DNA from: Filomicrobium insigne
GTDB taxonomy: Bacteria; Pseudomonadota; Alphaproteobacteria; Rhizobiales; Hyphomicrobiaceae
NCBI RefSeq assembly: GCF_900104305.1
Contig: NZ_FNJC01000001.1
Span: 1 to 64,000, forward strand
Length of the DNA: 64,000 bases
Reading direction: 5' to 3'
Shown: positions 35,495 through 50,479 of the stretch, piece by piece
Numbering within the stretch: position 1 is the first letter of the stretch
Layout of the letters: every line of letters begins with the position of its first letter
The notes under the pieces: model-generated
Database searches by the model: none
What the model saw: the letters and a program-made list of their open reading frames with translations, nothing else
What the model was told of the DNA's origin: nothing
Translations under genes and position numbers: made by a program

Positions 35495-35953
35495 TTAGTA
35501 GCGAGAGCCATACCGCCGAGCCCAACGGCGGTCTTCGGGTTTCGCATCGACGATGTTTCCTGAGCAGGCGTCGAGCACCAAATCAAACTCTCGATCGGTG
35601 TCCACGCGCCGGGCCTCCAGCTGCATGAACCGGCCCTCGAACTCGACATCTTCGATGTCGTGCCAGCCATCCTCATACAGCACCCGCTCGATCTCTTGAG
35701 GGCTCAGACAGGGCGCTGGCTCGCTGACATAGCGCTCGCGCACGCGGTAGTGCCGCTCCTCTCGCTCCTCGTAATGGCGAACTTGAGCTCTAGGCGGGGG
35801 GTACTCATAGATCTCACGATAGCGCTGATCTTCGTAAGCGTACGGCCTGCGCTCGCCACCATCATATAAGTCTGCGGCAGTGGCTGGCACGGTGCCCACC
35901 GCGGCAGCGGCCAACATCACGGGCGGGAGGAAGAAACGCGTTAAGTGCGTCAT
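35495..35953 (-). CDS. Secreted protein with PepSY-like C-terminus
   Basis: 152 residues. Signal peptide 1-26 (AVGTVPATA). The middle is Tyr/Arg/Glu-rich and of low complexity; the C-terminus LSPQEIERVLYEDGWHDIEDVEFEG then YDLVLDACSG-like resembles the PepSY-type fold. Function unknown. Start at 35953 is chosen because it begins the signal peptide; GGAG lies 10 bases upstream. Confidence 0.55.
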   Translation of the reverse strand: MTHLTRFFLPPVMLAAAAVGTVPATAADLYDGGERRPYAYEDQRYREIYEYPPPRAQVRHYEEREERHYRVRERYVSEPAPCLSPQEIERVLYEDGWHDIEDVEFEGRFMQLEARRVDTDREFDLVLDACSGNIVDAKPEDRRWARRYGSRY

Positions 35954-36169
35954 GTTCAGGTCACTCCATAAACTGAGGCGCGCGTCCCCCCGGCCCCTTA
36001 GCGCTCCATCCGCCAAACTCTCCGGACTATAGCCCGGACTAACTGCAAACGGCCCCATCAAATCCGTCTACAGAAGCGTTGACCGTAACACGGCTTACCC
36101 GGGATCGCATCCGTATACTTTCAATGAAAACAGTGCCCTGGGTTAAATCTCAGGAAAGAGAGGCATGTG

Positions 36170-36318
36170 TGCTTCACCCCTCTTGAAAGGGGCGTATGGC
36201 CTCCTAAATCAAGCTCGTGCGCTCGCCGCTTGTTGGGTGTGCACGGTTATGTCTCCGGCCGGCAAAAGCAAATGCGGCCGGGAGTTCACATGTCGCTTCT
36301 TCAGGAGGATATGTCATG
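36170..36318 (+). promoter_or_regulatory. ROSE-type RNA thermometer in the hsp20 leader
   Basis: Three hairpins precede the hsp20 start: CCCCT/AGGGG (36177-36192), CTCCGGCCG/CGGCCGGGAG (36253-36284) and a final hairpin ACATGTC-G-CTTC / GGAGGATATGT (36288-36314). The last one sequesters the AGGAGG ribosome site, with one unpaired G opposite it. The T-C-G-C-T at 36293-36297 fits the ROSE consensus U(U/C)GCU. Expected to melt on heat shock and allow translation. TATACT at 36114-36119 may be part of the promoter. Confidence 0.75.
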
Positions 36319-36771
36319 CGACACATCGATTTTCCGTCTCTTTATCGTTCTACCGTTGGCTTTGACCGGCTCGCACAGTTGCTAGACCAGGTTTCCGGAG
36401 AGGACAGCGGGTACCCCCCTTACAACATCGAACGTCTCGCCGAGAATGAGTACCGCATCTCGATGGCGGTCGCCGGCTTTACGCGCGATGAATTGGAAGT
36501 AGAGGTCAAGGAACAGACGCTTAGTGTGCGTGGCCAAAAGGCTGCGGAGAGTACAGAACGACAATTCCTACATCGCGGCATCGCCGCCCGGTCCTTTGAG
36601 CGCCGTTTCCAGGTTGCTGACCATGTTGAGGTCACCGGGGCCGATCTGAAGGATGGCATGCTGCACGTTGACCTTGTCCGCAATCTGCCGGAGCGGATGA
36701 AGCCGCGTACCATCAGCATATCGGACGGCAATACCGGTGACACCGCAAAGCAGATTGAGGCTCACGCCTAA
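36316..36771 (+). CDS. Small heat-shock protein Hsp20 (IbpA-like)
   Basis: 151 residues. Alpha-crystallin domain about residues 35-125: YNIERLAENEYRISMAVAGFTRDEL, QTLSVRGQK, and the A/SFERRFQVADHVEV strand with VDLVRNLPE near the end (the I-x-I/V-like tail follows). An ATP-independent chaperone that holds unfolded proteins. ATG at 36316 lies 8 bases after AGGAGG. The ROSE leader indicates temperature control of translation. Confidence 0.92.
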   Translation: MRHIDFPSLYRSTVGFDRLAQLLDQVSGEDSGYPPYNIERLAENEYRISMAVAGFTRDELEVEVKEQTLSVRGQKAAESTERQFLHRGIAARSFERRFQVADHVEVTGADLKDGMLHVDLVRNLPERMKPRTISISDGNTGDTAKQIEAHA

Positions 36772-36807
36772 ATCTGGTTCTTCCGTTCGTTCCCCTATCT
36801 TCCCAAC

Positions 36808-36846
36808 TCGGCCGCCACCGTCATCAGTGGCGGCCGATTTTTTTTT
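36808..36846 (+). terminator. Strong terminator after hsp20
   Basis: Perfect 11-bp stem TCGGCCGCCAC/GTGGCGGCCGA (36808-36818, 36827-36837) with an 8-base loop followed by nine T residues. Confidence 0.9.
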
Positions 36847-36847
36847 A

Positions 36848-37346
36848 TCGTAAACGGCCTTAGCCCAATGCCGGCGGGCACAGCGCGTCCGGAAGGTTTG
36901 GGCAGTTAGATTTTTTCTTGTGCGATTTTCCGAAATCTGCAACATAAGTGCATTAGGTCAGCACTCCTGTCCTTCTTTTGCAGAGAGTGTGCGACCTGAG
37001 TGGAGATTGTTTTGCGTGCTTTCCAAGGGCTGTTGCGGTGAACCCGAGCATGGTTTGTGCCGTACGACCAGGGAAGTTCGAGGGGCAGTAACCAGGGGAA
37101 ACCGGGCGGTGGTCGCGGTCGTCATGTTGGATGACCTCAGACCATTATAATGCGGCGACACGCTTGCCGTTTCCGGCTTACTCCTCCACTCTGACTATCG
37201 TCAAATACGGGCGACGTGTGCCGTGACCTTTTTGAGGCCGGTACTCGGGTGGCCGCCGGTGTTGTCATGCCTGTGGCCTCTTACGTTTCGGCTGCCGCAG
37301 CCGACGTAAGCCTTCTCAATAACGCCACGAGAGACAAGGCCGAACC
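36848..37346. other. 500-base leader region upstream of gltB
   Basis: No coding sequence or recognised riboswitch. A -24/-12 (GG-N10-GC) sigma-54 promoter was looked for and not found. The region before the gltB start is presumably its promoter and regulatory zone. Confidence 0.4.
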
Positions 37347-42074
<4,728 letters not shown>

Positions 42075-42182
42075 GCCGTTACACGGCTAGGGCCGGCTGG
42101 AAATGATCCCGGCCGGCTCCTCGAATGTTCGACGCAGGCAGTAAATAGAACGCCACGACAGGGCAGAGAAACGGACTGAAGA

Positions 42183-43622
42183 ATGGGCAAGGTTACGGGT
42201 TTTCTGGAATTTGCGCGCGCTGAGCGGAAATATGCGCCAGTCGAAGAGCGCATACAGCATTGGCATGAATTCGTGCTGCCGATGGCTGAGGACGAAACCA
42301 AAACTCAGGCCGCACGCTGCATGGATTGCGGGATTCCGTATTGTCAGACGGGCTGCCCGGTCAACAACCAGATCCCTGACTGGAACGACCTCGTCTATCA
42401 TAGCGATTGGCAGAGGGCGGCAGTCAACCTGCACTCAACCAATAACTTCCCTGAAGTGACGGGACGCGTTTGCCCGGCACCCTGCGAAGCAGCCTGCACG
42501 CTTAACATCGATGACACGCCGGTCACGATCAAAGCGATCGAGTGCGCCATTGCCGATCGCGGCTTTGAGGAAGGTTGGATCGTACCGAAGCCGGCCGACA
42601 AGAAAACCGGAAAGAAAATTGCTGTTATCGGCTCCGGTCCGGCTGGGCTGGCTGCCGCGCAGCAGCTGGCGCGTGCGGGTCATGATGTGCATGTCTATGA
42701 GAAGAACGCTCGCCCCGGCGGACTTCTCGTTTACGGCATTCCCGATTTCAAAATGGAAAAGAGCGTGATCGCCCGACGCGTTCGCCAGATGGAAGCCGAA
42801 GGTGTCACCTTTCACTGCAACGTCAATGTTGGCGTCGACGTGACGGCGAAGAGCCTGGATAGTTCGCACGACGCCGTCCTGCTCGCCATTGGCTCGGAGC
42901 GCCCGTTTGATTTCTTCGCGGATGCGCCCGGCCGGAACCTCGACGGCATCCACTTCGCCATGGATTTCCTGCCTCAGCAGAACCGGCGCGTTGCCGGCGA
43001 GACTATCCCGCCGACGATCAACGAAATCTCGGCGAAGGATAAGCATGTGATCGTTATTGGCGGTGGCGACACGGGCTCGGACTGCATTGGCACGTCGATC
43101 CGTCAAGGTGCGAAGTCCGTCACTCAGCTTGAAATTATGCCGAAGCCTCCTGTGAAGGAGAACAAGGCGATGAGCTGGCCCAACTGGCCGATGAAGTTGC
43201 GGATATCGAGCAGTCAGGCGGAAGGTGCGGAAACCGTTTACTCCGTTTCGACGACCGGGTTTTCCGGCGAAGACGGCAAGGTGAAGAAACTCAACTACGT
43301 CCAAGTGGACGAAAAACTGCAGCCGATCCCGGGCAGCGAAGCTTCACTCGATGCGGATCTCGTGTTGCTCGCGATGGGCTTTTCCGGCCCCATCGAGGAC
43401 GGTCTCGTCAACGAACTTGAGCTTTCTGCCGTGCCGCGCGGCCGCTTCAAAGGCCTCGATGCCGACGAACAGAACTACAAGCTTCCTGGCGACAATGCTC
43501 TGTTTGCTGCCGGGGATATTCGCCGCGGTCAGTCTCTGGTCGTCTGGGCGATCCGCGAAGGCCGCCAGGCCGCGCACGCCATCGACAAGTTCCTGATGGG
43601 CTCAACGGTCCTGCCGCGCTAA
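42183..43622 (+). CDS. gltD: Glutamate synthase, small subunit
   Basis: 479 residues. N-terminal cysteine clusters [14 protein letters not shown] and CPAPCEAAC bind Fe-S centres. The FAD loop is [18 protein letters not shown] and the NADPH loop is [12 protein letters not shown]. It passes electrons from NADPH to GltB. Starts 108 bases after the gltB stop. A weak stem lies in between. Confidence 0.96.
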   Translation: MGKVTGFLEFARAERKYAPVEERIQHWHEFVLPMAEDETKTQAARCMDCGIPYCQTGCPVNNQIPDWNDLVYHSDWQRAAVNLHSTNNFPEVTGRVCPAPCEAACTLNIDDTPVTIKAIECAIADRGFEEGWIVPKPADKKTGKKIAVIGSGPAGLAAAQQLARAGHDVHVYEKNARPGGLLVYGIPDFKMEKSVIARRVRQMEAEGVTFHCNVNVGVDVTAKSLDSSHDAVLLAIGSERPFDFFADAPGRNLDGIHFAMDFLPQQNRRVAGETIPPTINEISAKDKHVIVIGGGDTGSDCIGTSIRQGAKSVTQLEIMPKPPVKENKAMSWPNWPMKLRISSSQAEGAETVYSVSTTGFSGEDGKVKKLNYVQVDEKLQPIPGSEASLDADLVLLAMGFSGPIEDGLVNELELSAVPRGRFKGLDADEQNYKLPGDNALFAAGDIRRGQSLVVWAIREGRQAAHAIDKFLMGSTVLPR

Positions 43623-43657
43623 ACGCAGCGTCCTGATTTTAGGATTTATGCCGAGAT

Positions 43658-43689
43658 ATTCCGGCCTGGGTTAAGCCCTGGGCCGGAAC
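43658..43689. terminator. Bidirectional hairpin between gltD and the SGNH gene
   Basis: TTCCGGCC-T-GGG pairs with CCC-TG-GGCCGGAA around TTAAG. It overlaps the last codons of the convergent gene. No T run. Confidence 0.45.
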
Positions 43690-45059
43690 GGGCTGACGTC
43701 CGGCAGCGGCGTTCCGCCATTCTCTCCGTCTTGGTCCGGTTTGGAATCGCTTGGGCGCTTCAAAGGTGGCGGCTCAGGGCGCGGCCATGCAAAGTCATCG
43801 GCGCGACCCGCACGCGCTTCGAGCCGTTCTCCTTTAACGAGTACACGGAAGAAGGGGGCTTGCGCCGGCGAGAACTTCCGCATTTGACCGTCGATCGAAG
43901 CATCGCTGGCAGCTGTCACGGAGCTCATGATGTTGAGGCCTCCGGCGATCTGATCGACGAGCACCGCACCCATAGGAGTCGGACGATCCGGGCTCTGCTT
44001 GCGGGTGACAAGGGCAACCACGGAGCCTGGAATAGCGGGACGCACGATCTCCAACGGCACGATGTTTTCGCGACCGTTGGGTCCGATGGTCTTCAAGTTG
44101 ATGCGGCTGTTGTCTTCCTTCTGTTCGCCGCCCCCGGCGCGCAGGAAAAATGAGCCTTCGCTGCTTTGCGTGGCGGCTTTGGCCTTTGCCCGATCAATAG
44201 AAGCGCGCCACCCTGTCAGGTTGGCCTGCTCGTCCTGTTTGACCATGGCGCTCACGCGCTTTTGCTCTTCCTCAGCGCCCGCAAGTGGAATGGACCGATC
44301 AGCTTTGGCCTGCGCCAGATCCCGCTTGAGTTCGCGCTCCAAGAAGTGCGCGAGCTTCTCATAACCGCGGTAGGTAAAATGGATGCCATCGCGCCAACGC
44401 AACAAGCTGATCTTACCGCTAAGGTCGGGCCCATAAGCGCTATAGCCTTCTTCACCGTCTGAGAAATTTGCGACCGTGTCGATAAATTTCAGGCTGTTGA
44501 GGTAGGCCCGCTCACGAATGATTTCGTTGATGATCTGGGTTTCAGCATCGGCACTCGTGGAGCGCATGGTCGGCGCACCCATCCAATAGACAGCGATACT
44601 CTTGTTTTTCAGCTCTTTCATGAGTTGATCAACTCGGCGGCCGTACTCTGTGCGCCAATCCTGCGAACCGAACCGATAGCTATTGCCATTTGGCGCGCGG
44701 ACGGACCGGCGGTCGTTCACGCCGAGCATGATGACCGCGATGTGCACCTTGTCTCGCTCAAGATCAGAGACCAGCTCCTTCAACTCGGACGGGAAGCGAT
44801 TGGTCGTTATTCGACTCAGGGTCCACAATTTACGGTTGACGTTTACGCGCGCTTCCCTCGCCAGGGTGTCGGAGTCGACCATGGCTCCCAACAGCCCTTC
44901 TGCGAGCGTGTCTCCCACAACCCGGATCTGATACGTGTCGCCTTCCGGAAACGGCGTGATGTAGCTCGCCCCTGCGCCCATTTGCGCACGCACCGCCATC
45001 GGCGTCATGACCGCAATGGTCACGCAAAACGTCAGTGCCCAAGTCAAACGCTTCGACAT
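43671..45059 (-). CDS. SGNH/GDSL hydrolase-family secreted protein (DUF459-like)
   Basis: 462 residues. N-terminal signal segment (1-25, ending VRA). The SGNH-like domain spans about 45-260: VVGDTLAEGLLGAM (block I, where the usual serine appears as T), IAVIMLGVNDRRS (block III N), AVYWMGAP, and LRWRDGIHFTYRGYEKLAHF (D/H of block V). The C-terminal 200 residues are charged, proline-rich and of unknown structure. DUF459 proteins are linked to cell-surface polysaccharide in Rhizobiales. The conserved nucleophile appears altered. Confidence 0.75.
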   Translation of the reverse strand: MSKRLTWALTFCVTIAVMTPMAVRAQMGAGASYITPFPEGDTYQIRVVGDTLAEGLLGAMVDSDTLAREARVNVNRKLWTLSRITTNRFPSELKELVSDLERDKVHIAVIMLGVNDRRSVRAPNGNSYRFGSQDWRTEYGRRVDQLMKELKNKSIAVYWMGAPTMRSTSADAETQIINEIIRERAYLNSLKFIDTVANFSDGEEGYSAYGPDLSGKISLLRWRDGIHFTYRGYEKLAHFLERELKRDLAQAKADRSIPLAGAEEEQKRVSAMVKQDEQANLTGWRASIDRAKAKAATQSSEGSFFLRAGGGEQKEDNSRINLKTIGPNGRENIVPLEIVRPAIPGSVVALVTRKQSPDRPTPMGAVLVDQIAGGLNIMSSVTAASDASIDGQMRKFSPAQAPFFRVLVKGERLEARAGRADDFAWPRPEPPPLKRPSDSKPDQDGENGGTPLPDVSPFRPRA

Positions 45060-45205
45060 TGTCACGTCGGAGTTGCTCCATCGAATCGGCGCATGCGCCA
45101 CCTGTGTCCCTGACCCGGCACGGGTTGGGACGGAACCGGCGGATCGCGGGTAAGATACCGCGTGGTCGTCTCGCGTTAAAGCTGGATGTTAGCCAACTCT
45201 GCGCG

Positions 45206-46477
45206 TCATCCGGAAGTCTTTTGCAGGTGGTTCAAAACAGCATCGGACGGCCAGCAATCAACGCGCAGGCCATTGTCTTTCTGGTATCGCCCAACCTGAC
45301 GCCGCGTATTGGAGCCGATAAAGCCATCGACGATCTCGATGCCATAGCCGCGGTCTTTCAATCCCTGCTGTATACCACGGATCAATGCCGTGCGTTGCGG
45401 TCCGATCGCTTCCCACCGCGTATGGAAATCGCCGCCTCCAGCAATGCGGTCGGCCAAATTACCGACGAATGTCGCGTAGAGGTCCGATGTGTTGTAGCGA
45501 CGAATTACCTGGAAATTTTCCAACGCCAGGAAGGACGGGCCATGAGCGCCCGCCGGTGACATGAGATACGCATTTTCATTCAGCATGGCGTCTGGAAATT
45601 CGCGGCCGCCCGTGCGGCGGTATCCCAACGCCACCCACTCGCGCAGCGGACGCAGGCCTGGAGGGCCTTCGAGGGAACAATCTGACGTTTCTGGGATGGC
45701 GACCTCATAGCCCCACGTCTGACCACGCTGCCAGCCCTTGTTCTTTAGCTGGCGTGCAGCGGAAGCTAAGGCGTCGGGAACGGAATCGAAAAGATCTGCA
45801 TAACCATCGCCGCCCATGTCATGCACATGCGCGAAGAATTCCGAGGGCATGAACTGAGTCAGCCCCATCGCGCCAGCCCAAGAAGCGCGCATTTTGTTCC
45901 GGGGCACGCCCTTTTCCAGCAATTTCAAAGCGTAAAGGAACTCGTCGCGAAACATTTCCTTGCGCCGGCCGGTCCAGGCTTGGGTGGCAAGCACAGTGAT
46001 CGCATCATGTTTTGGTGTGTACGCGCCGAATGCTGTTTCGCGGCCGAAAATCGCCAGCACCGAATAGCGATCGACACCGAATTCCTGCTCAATGCGGTCA
46101 AGCGCGGCCTTGTGTTCAGAGGCTAGCCTCTGTCCCGTGTTGGCGAGACGGGCAAGATAGGCCGCATCGATGTAGTCGCTTGGTTCGCTGGTGAACTCAG
46201 ACTGGCGCACCTGCGTTTTCTGGCGGCCTGGGATCTCCAAATCGGGCAGGGACAGATCCGGCTTCAGGCTTTTGACCACCTTGTCGAAGGTCTGTCGCGA
46301 AACTCCGTATTTATCGCGCGCTTCCGGCCAGAGGCTCTCCAGGAAGGTCTTGAAATCCTCACGAGCTTGAGCCGGAGCTGACCAGCTCCAGAAGCTGGCG
46401 AGCATCATGCATACGACCAAAGCTTGGAACGCGAAGGGGCGCGCGCCAAGCTTGTCTGCCGGCCTACCGATTGTCAT
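45206..46477 (-). CDS. Lytic murein transglycosylase (MltB/SLT_2 type)
   Basis: 423 residues. Signal peptide 1-38 (ending AQA). The catalytic domain follows with the transglycosylase glutamate in IFGRETAFG, GAMGLTQFMPSEF and the NENAYLMSPAG region. A C-terminal peptidoglycan-binding domain ends the protein (QQGLKDRGYGIEIVDGFIGSNTRRQ). It cleaves the glycan strand of peptidoglycan with 1,6-anhydro product. ATG at 46477; the GTG at 46486 is an alternative. Downstream of the SGNH gene's promoter region, probably separately transcribed. Confidence 0.9.
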   Translation of the reverse strand: MTIGRPADKLGARPFAFQALVVCMMLASFWSWSAPAQAREDFKTFLESLWPEARDKYGVSRQTFDKVVKSLKPDLSLPDLEIPGRQKTQVRQSEFTSEPSDYIDAAYLARLANTGQRLASEHKAALDRIEQEFGVDRYSVLAIFGRETAFGAYTPKHDAITVLATQAWTGRRKEMFRDEFLYALKLLEKGVPRNKMRASWAGAMGLTQFMPSEFFAHVHDMGGDGYADLFDSVPDALASAARQLKNKGWQRGQTWGYEVAIPETSDCSLEGPPGLRPLREWVALGYRRTGGREFPDAMLNENAYLMSPAGAHGPSFLALENFQVIRRYNTSDLYATFVGNLADRIAGGGDFHTRWEAIGPQRTALIRGIQQGLKDRGYGIEIVDGFIGSNTRRQVGRYQKDNGLRVDCWPSDAVLNHLQKTSG

Positions 46478-46594
46478 GCGTTGCACCGCATCTGCCTTTA
46501 TTTGTCGGGCCCAGTTTCAAAAACGCTTTCGGGCACTCCTACTGGCTAGGCAGTCTGCGAGGATTCGCGGCGATTTTAGGACTTTTGAGCCCAA

Positions 46595-47587
46595 CTACGA
46601 GGCCTCGCGGAGCCCAACGAGATGGCGTTCCCAGGCGAAGGCCTGGGCGACAATCACATCGAGGTCATCATATTCGGGCTGCCAGCCGAGTGCTTCGCGG
46701 ATTTTGGCGGATGCCGCAACGATCGCCGCGGGATCTCCGGGACGCCGCGCGGTCATTCGCACGTCGAAGTTCGCTCCGGATGCACGCTTTACGGCCTCAA
46801 CCACCTCGAGCACCGAAGCGCCGCGCGAGTAGCCGCAGTTGAAGATTTCCGACGCGCCGCCGCTCCGCAAATGCGCGAGCGCCTTCATGTGAGCGCGCGC
46901 CAGATCCTTCACATGGATAAAATCGCGGATGCAAGTGCCATCTGGGGTCGGATAGTCCGTTCCAAATACTTGCATGTAGGGACGCATACCTAACGCCGTT
47001 TCACAGGCGACCTTGATCAAATGCGTCGCCTGCGGAGTGGATTGGCCAGTGCGGCCGTCCGGGTCCGCACCAGCCACGTTGAAATAGCGCAGCGCCACGT
47101 AGTTGAAATCGTGAGCCCGCGCAACATCAGCGAGCATAAATTCCGTCATCATCTTGGACGTGCCGTAGGGCGACATCGGCCGCAGCGTCGCGGTCTCGCT
47201 TACAGGGTTTTCTTCCGGCATGCCGTATACGGCTGCTGTCGAGGAGAAGATGAATTTGTCGATCCCTGAACGTACGGCGGCCTCGATGAGATTGCGCGAG
47301 TTGCCAGTATTATTCTGATAGTACTTCAGAGGATTGCTGACGGATTCAGGAACGATGATGGATCCAGCGAAGTGGATGATCGCTTCTACGTTCCACTCTT
47401 TCGCGATCCGGCAAACGAGATCCATGTCGCCGACATCGCCGACGATCAAAGGTACGTCGTCGGGAACGGCCCAGCGGAACCCGGTTGAAAGGTTGTCGAG
47501 TACAACGACGCTTTCGCCCGCGTCGCGCAGCTCAAGAACCATGTGACTCCCGATGTAACCCGCCCCGCCTGTTACCAAAATCGTCAT
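46595..47587 (-). CDS. galE: UDP-glucose 4-epimerase
   Basis: 330 residues, extended short-chain dehydrogenase. NAD loop TGGAGYIGSHMVLEL at 6-20, SSTAAVYG then the catalytic YGTSKMM (Y-x3-K), and FNVAGADPDG toward the substrate site. Converts UDP-glucose to UDP-galactose for surface polysaccharides. Divergent from galU, with a 200-base shared promoter region that includes two GATATC sites. Confidence 0.95.
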   Translation of the reverse strand: MTILVTGGAGYIGSHMVLELRDAGESVVVLDNLSTGFRWAVPDDVPLIVGDVGDMDLVCRIAKEWNVEAIIHFAGSIIVPESVSNPLKYYQNNTGNSRNLIEAAVRSGIDKFIFSSTAAVYGMPEENPVSETATLRPMSPYGTSKMMTEFMLADVARAHDFNYVALRYFNVAGADPDGRTGQSTPQATHLIKVACETALGMRPYMQVFGTDYPTPDGTCIRDFIHVKDLARAHMKALAHLRSGGASEIFNCGYSRGASVLEVVEAVKRASGANFDVRMTARRPGDPAAIVAASAKIREALGWQPEYDDLDVIVAQAFAWERHLVGLREAS

Positions 47588-47787
47588 TTTCGACTCAATC
47601 CTCTTGCTAATTAAGGACTATGTTCCCGGCGATCAGGAAGTGCAAAAAAATCGACACAATGTCCCGCCTAGTAACCGCCGGCGTCCTTTAGCCTTTGATA
47701 TCAAGGCGCAGCAAATTCCGAATTAACGTGATATCAGCGCTTCGGTTGTCCTTTTCAACTCATTAACAGAACTACGGGAATCCGCGA

Positions 47788-48666
47788 ATGGCTTCACCAC
47801 ACCGCCCAATCCGAAAGGCCGTACTCCCTGTCGCTGGACTTGGAACCCGATTCCTACCGGCTACGAAAGCGGTTCCAAAGGAGATGCTGACGGTCGTCGA
47901 TCGTCCCGTTATCCAACACGTGGTGGACGAAGCTCTCGCGGCGGGCATCGAGCATCTGGTTTTCGTAACTGGTCGCAATAAAGCAGTTATCGAGGATCAT
48001 TTCGACAGCCAGTTCGAGCTGGAATGGACGCTACAGGATCGCGGTAAAGAGCGCGAACTGGAGAAATTGCGCGCGGAAATGCCCAAGCCCGGACAGACGA
48101 GCTTTACGCGCCAACAAGCGCCTCTGGGTCTTGGCCATGCCGTATGGTGTGCACGGAACATCGTCGGCGACGAACCCTTCGCTTTGCTCTTACCGGACAT
48201 GCTTCATCTGGCCGATACGCCATGCCTCGCGGACATGATCACAGCCTATAACGCGTGCGGCGGGAACCATATCGCGGTGTCGCCAGTCCCCGAGGACCAG
48301 ACGCAAAACTACGGCATCGTCGGTGTCAAAGACGCATCGGCTCCCGTGAGCGAAATCACCGCAATGATCGAGAAGCCCAAGCCGGGGACTGCGCCCTCCA
48401 ACCTGCACATCACCGGCCGTTATATTCTGCAGCCGGAAATTTTCAGCATTCTCGCCGATCAGGAACGCGGCGCCGGCAACGAAATTCAGCTCACGGACGC
48501 GATGATAAAGTTGCAACACGAACAGTCTTTCCACGCCGTGCGCTTCGACGGGACGATTTACGACTGCGGCTCGAAGATGGGCTTTCTGCTCGCCAACGTC
48601 GCCTACGCCCTGGAGCGTGAAGATCTCGCCGATACGTTCCGCGCAGAGCTCAAAAAGTTCATATGA
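47788..48666 (+). CDS. galU: UTP-glucose-1-phosphate uridylyltransferase
   Basis: 292 residues. N-terminal nucleotide motif [24 protein letters not shown] (paraphrased: [11 protein letters not shown]), then [22 protein letters not shown], and [11 protein letters not shown]. Makes UDP-glucose from glucose-1-phosphate and UTP, the substrate for GalE. Together with galE, the beta-barrel gene and kdsD, it places this stretch in envelope-sugar metabolism. Confidence 0.95.
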   Translation: MASPHRPIRKAVLPVAGLGTRFLPATKAVPKEMLTVVDRPVIQHVVDEALAAGIEHLVFVTGRNKAVIEDHFDSQFELEWTLQDRGKERELEKLRAEMPKPGQTSFTRQQAPLGLGHAVWCARNIVGDEPFALLLPDMLHLADTPCLADMITAYNACGGNHIAVSPVPEDQTQNYGIVGVKDASAPVSEITAMIEKPKPGTAPSNLHITGRYILQPEIFSILADQERGAGNEIQLTDAMIKLQHEQSFHAVRFDGTIYDCGSKMGFLLANVAYALEREDLADTFRAELKKFI

Positions 48667-48685
48667 TCTGACGGCTGATCAACCT

Positions 48686-50251
48686 CTAACGCCTCAGCCG
48701 CAAGCCAATCCGGAATTCGTCAGAATTGTAGTTGCTATCGGGGAAATCCGAGCGGAACGCGACGTGCTCATAGCGCGAGAAGACAATCGCTTCTCGGGTC
48801 ATGAAATATTCAAGCCCCAGCCTCAGTGCCAATTGGCGCTCATCGACATCTATACCGGCGTAGCTTCGGCGGGTTCCCTCGATACCCGCTGAACCAACGA
48901 GGCTTGTCATGAAGGCATGACGCATTTCTACGCCCGCACGGTGTTCCAGGACGCCGCCGGAGCCAACGGTCGTGGTTTCCGAAAAATTGGTTCCCGCCGT
49001 GAAGAGGAAAGACGTTAGTGCGTTGAAACGGTAAGCGAGGTTGGCTTCCAGGATCGTACCGTCAACATCTGCGAGATCTGCGGCGTCAAAATCCTGGCTG
49101 CCGTATCCGACGCTGACCTCGCCGCGCAGAACCTGCCCCGTCTCACCGAAGGAAATACCGCCGCGGTAACGGCTACCATGGGAATCCCGGCTCAATCCGT
49201 CGGTCGTCGCGACTTGTTCGAACTTGCGCGTATTGCCGTCAACCGCGGCAAACACGGACAGCGTCGGTTTGAACTCCCATGATACACGCGCGCCCGCGGC
49301 TCGCTCCGTAAAGTCACGATCGTCAGGATTGCTTATGCCGGGCGTGTCGTACTGAGTATCGGTGAGCGTTCCGTTCAATTGAACGGTCAGGCGGTTGAAC
49401 CGGTGGGTGAGTGTCGAAGCCGCCAGGTCCTGCGTGACGTAAGAAGCGGGACCGACCGACGAAGCGTCGATGGCAGACCGGCTCTCTTTTGCATGTTGCC
49501 GGGTCAGGACGGCCTGCAGGTTCGTCCGACGTGTGACATCCAGGCGACCACGTCCCTCTAAGAGATAGCCACGGTCGTTCTCGCTCGTGAACTCGTTGTA
49601 AAAACTGAAATCACCAGCTGCTCGCAGTTCCAACGCGTGGTTGGACCAATCGGACACCAGGCGCCCTGTCGGCAGAATGTCGAGAGCCCAGTCCGACTCT
49701 GCGTTGGGCGAGGCGAATACGTTGGAAAATCTTGCGCCGCTGAGCTCTACCTCCGGGAACAGCACGAAAGATCCCAGCCGGATACCGATGGGATCGTAAG
49801 GCTCGATCTCGAACAAGCGGCGAGGCCGCCGGTTGAGGATAGGGTTTGAGGGGGCGATGTCCTCAATCTGAAACAATAGCGGATCGTAGCCAGCCGGCGG
49901 GTTTTCAAATGCCGCTATAGCTTCCGGCGCACGCTGATCCACAAGGGCTGGGTCGTCAACAGCGCCAGCCTCCTCGGGCGCAGGCGCCGTTAAGATGCCA
50001 TCTTGAACATCTTGGGGCTCGGGCGGGTAGTTAAGATCACCATCTTGTACGATAGGCCTGCCGGAGGGAATTGTGCCGCGTAATCCCGCACTTGGAATAA
50101 TTGTGTCGCTGGGATCACCCGCAGTTTGATCTCGGGAATCGACATTCGGCGCCTGGCCGAACGCTGGCGTGGCGACAAGCACCATCGCAGCCGCACAGGC
50201 GACTAGCGCACGACCGGCTCGAGGTCGGACGACCTGTGCAAAATGACGCAC
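48686..50251 (-). CDS. Outer-membrane beta-barrel protein (BBP2-like)
   Basis: 521 residues. Signal peptide 1-32 (ATPAFG). A proline/acidic linker (about 33-115) is followed by repeated amphipathic strands such as RVSWEFKPTLSVFAAVDG and LAYRFNALTSFLFTAG and a terminal FRIGLRLRR. This looks like the putative beta-barrel porin-2 family, associated with exopolysaccharide export loci in Rhizobiales. GTG start with AGGAG upstream. It converges with galU. Confidence 0.75.
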   Translation of the reverse strand: MRHFAQVVRPRAGRALVACAAAMVLVATPAFGQAPNVDSRDQTAGDPSDTIIPSAGLRGTIPSGRPIVQDGDLNYPPEPQDVQDGILTAPAPEEAGAVDDPALVDQRAPEAIAAFENPPAGYDPLLFQIEDIAPSNPILNRRPRRLFEIEPYDPIGIRLGSFVLFPEVELSGARFSNVFASPNAESDWALDILPTGRLVSDWSNHALELRAAGDFSFYNEFTSENDRGYLLEGRGRLDVTRRTNLQAVLTRQHAKESRSAIDASSVGPASYVTQDLAASTLTHRFNRLTVQLNGTLTDTQYDTPGISNPDDRDFTERAAGARVSWEFKPTLSVFAAVDGNTRKFEQVATTDGLSRDSHGSRYRGGISFGETGQVLRGEVSVGYGSQDFDAADLADVDGTILEANLAYRFNALTSFLFTAGTNFSETTTVGSGGVLEHRAGVEMRHAFMTSLVGSAGIEGTRRSYAGIDVDERQLALRLGLEYFMTREAIVFSRYEHVAFRSDFPDSNYNSDEFRIGLRLRR

Positions 50252-50479
50252 TGCAGCAACGCTCCTGGATCAAGCAACGAAAAACGCAATACGCCAGCGC
50301 CAAAGCTAGGAGGTTGTGGTTAACCATCCGTTTAGCGTTGGTCACATCACCGCCCGCATTGGCGGATCAAAATGTGTCTGATACACAGACATGACCCAGA
50401 GGGATTGGGACCTACAAGGGGCTGCAGCCGCGGGCAACCATCGGCTGCGAAAGAGGGAGCCGCCACGGGGGCGGATAGG

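Noticed and set aside
36848-37346. Possible sigma-54 promoter or riboswitch before gltB
   Set aside because: No TGGCAC-N5-TTGC-like site and no conserved aptamer pattern seen.
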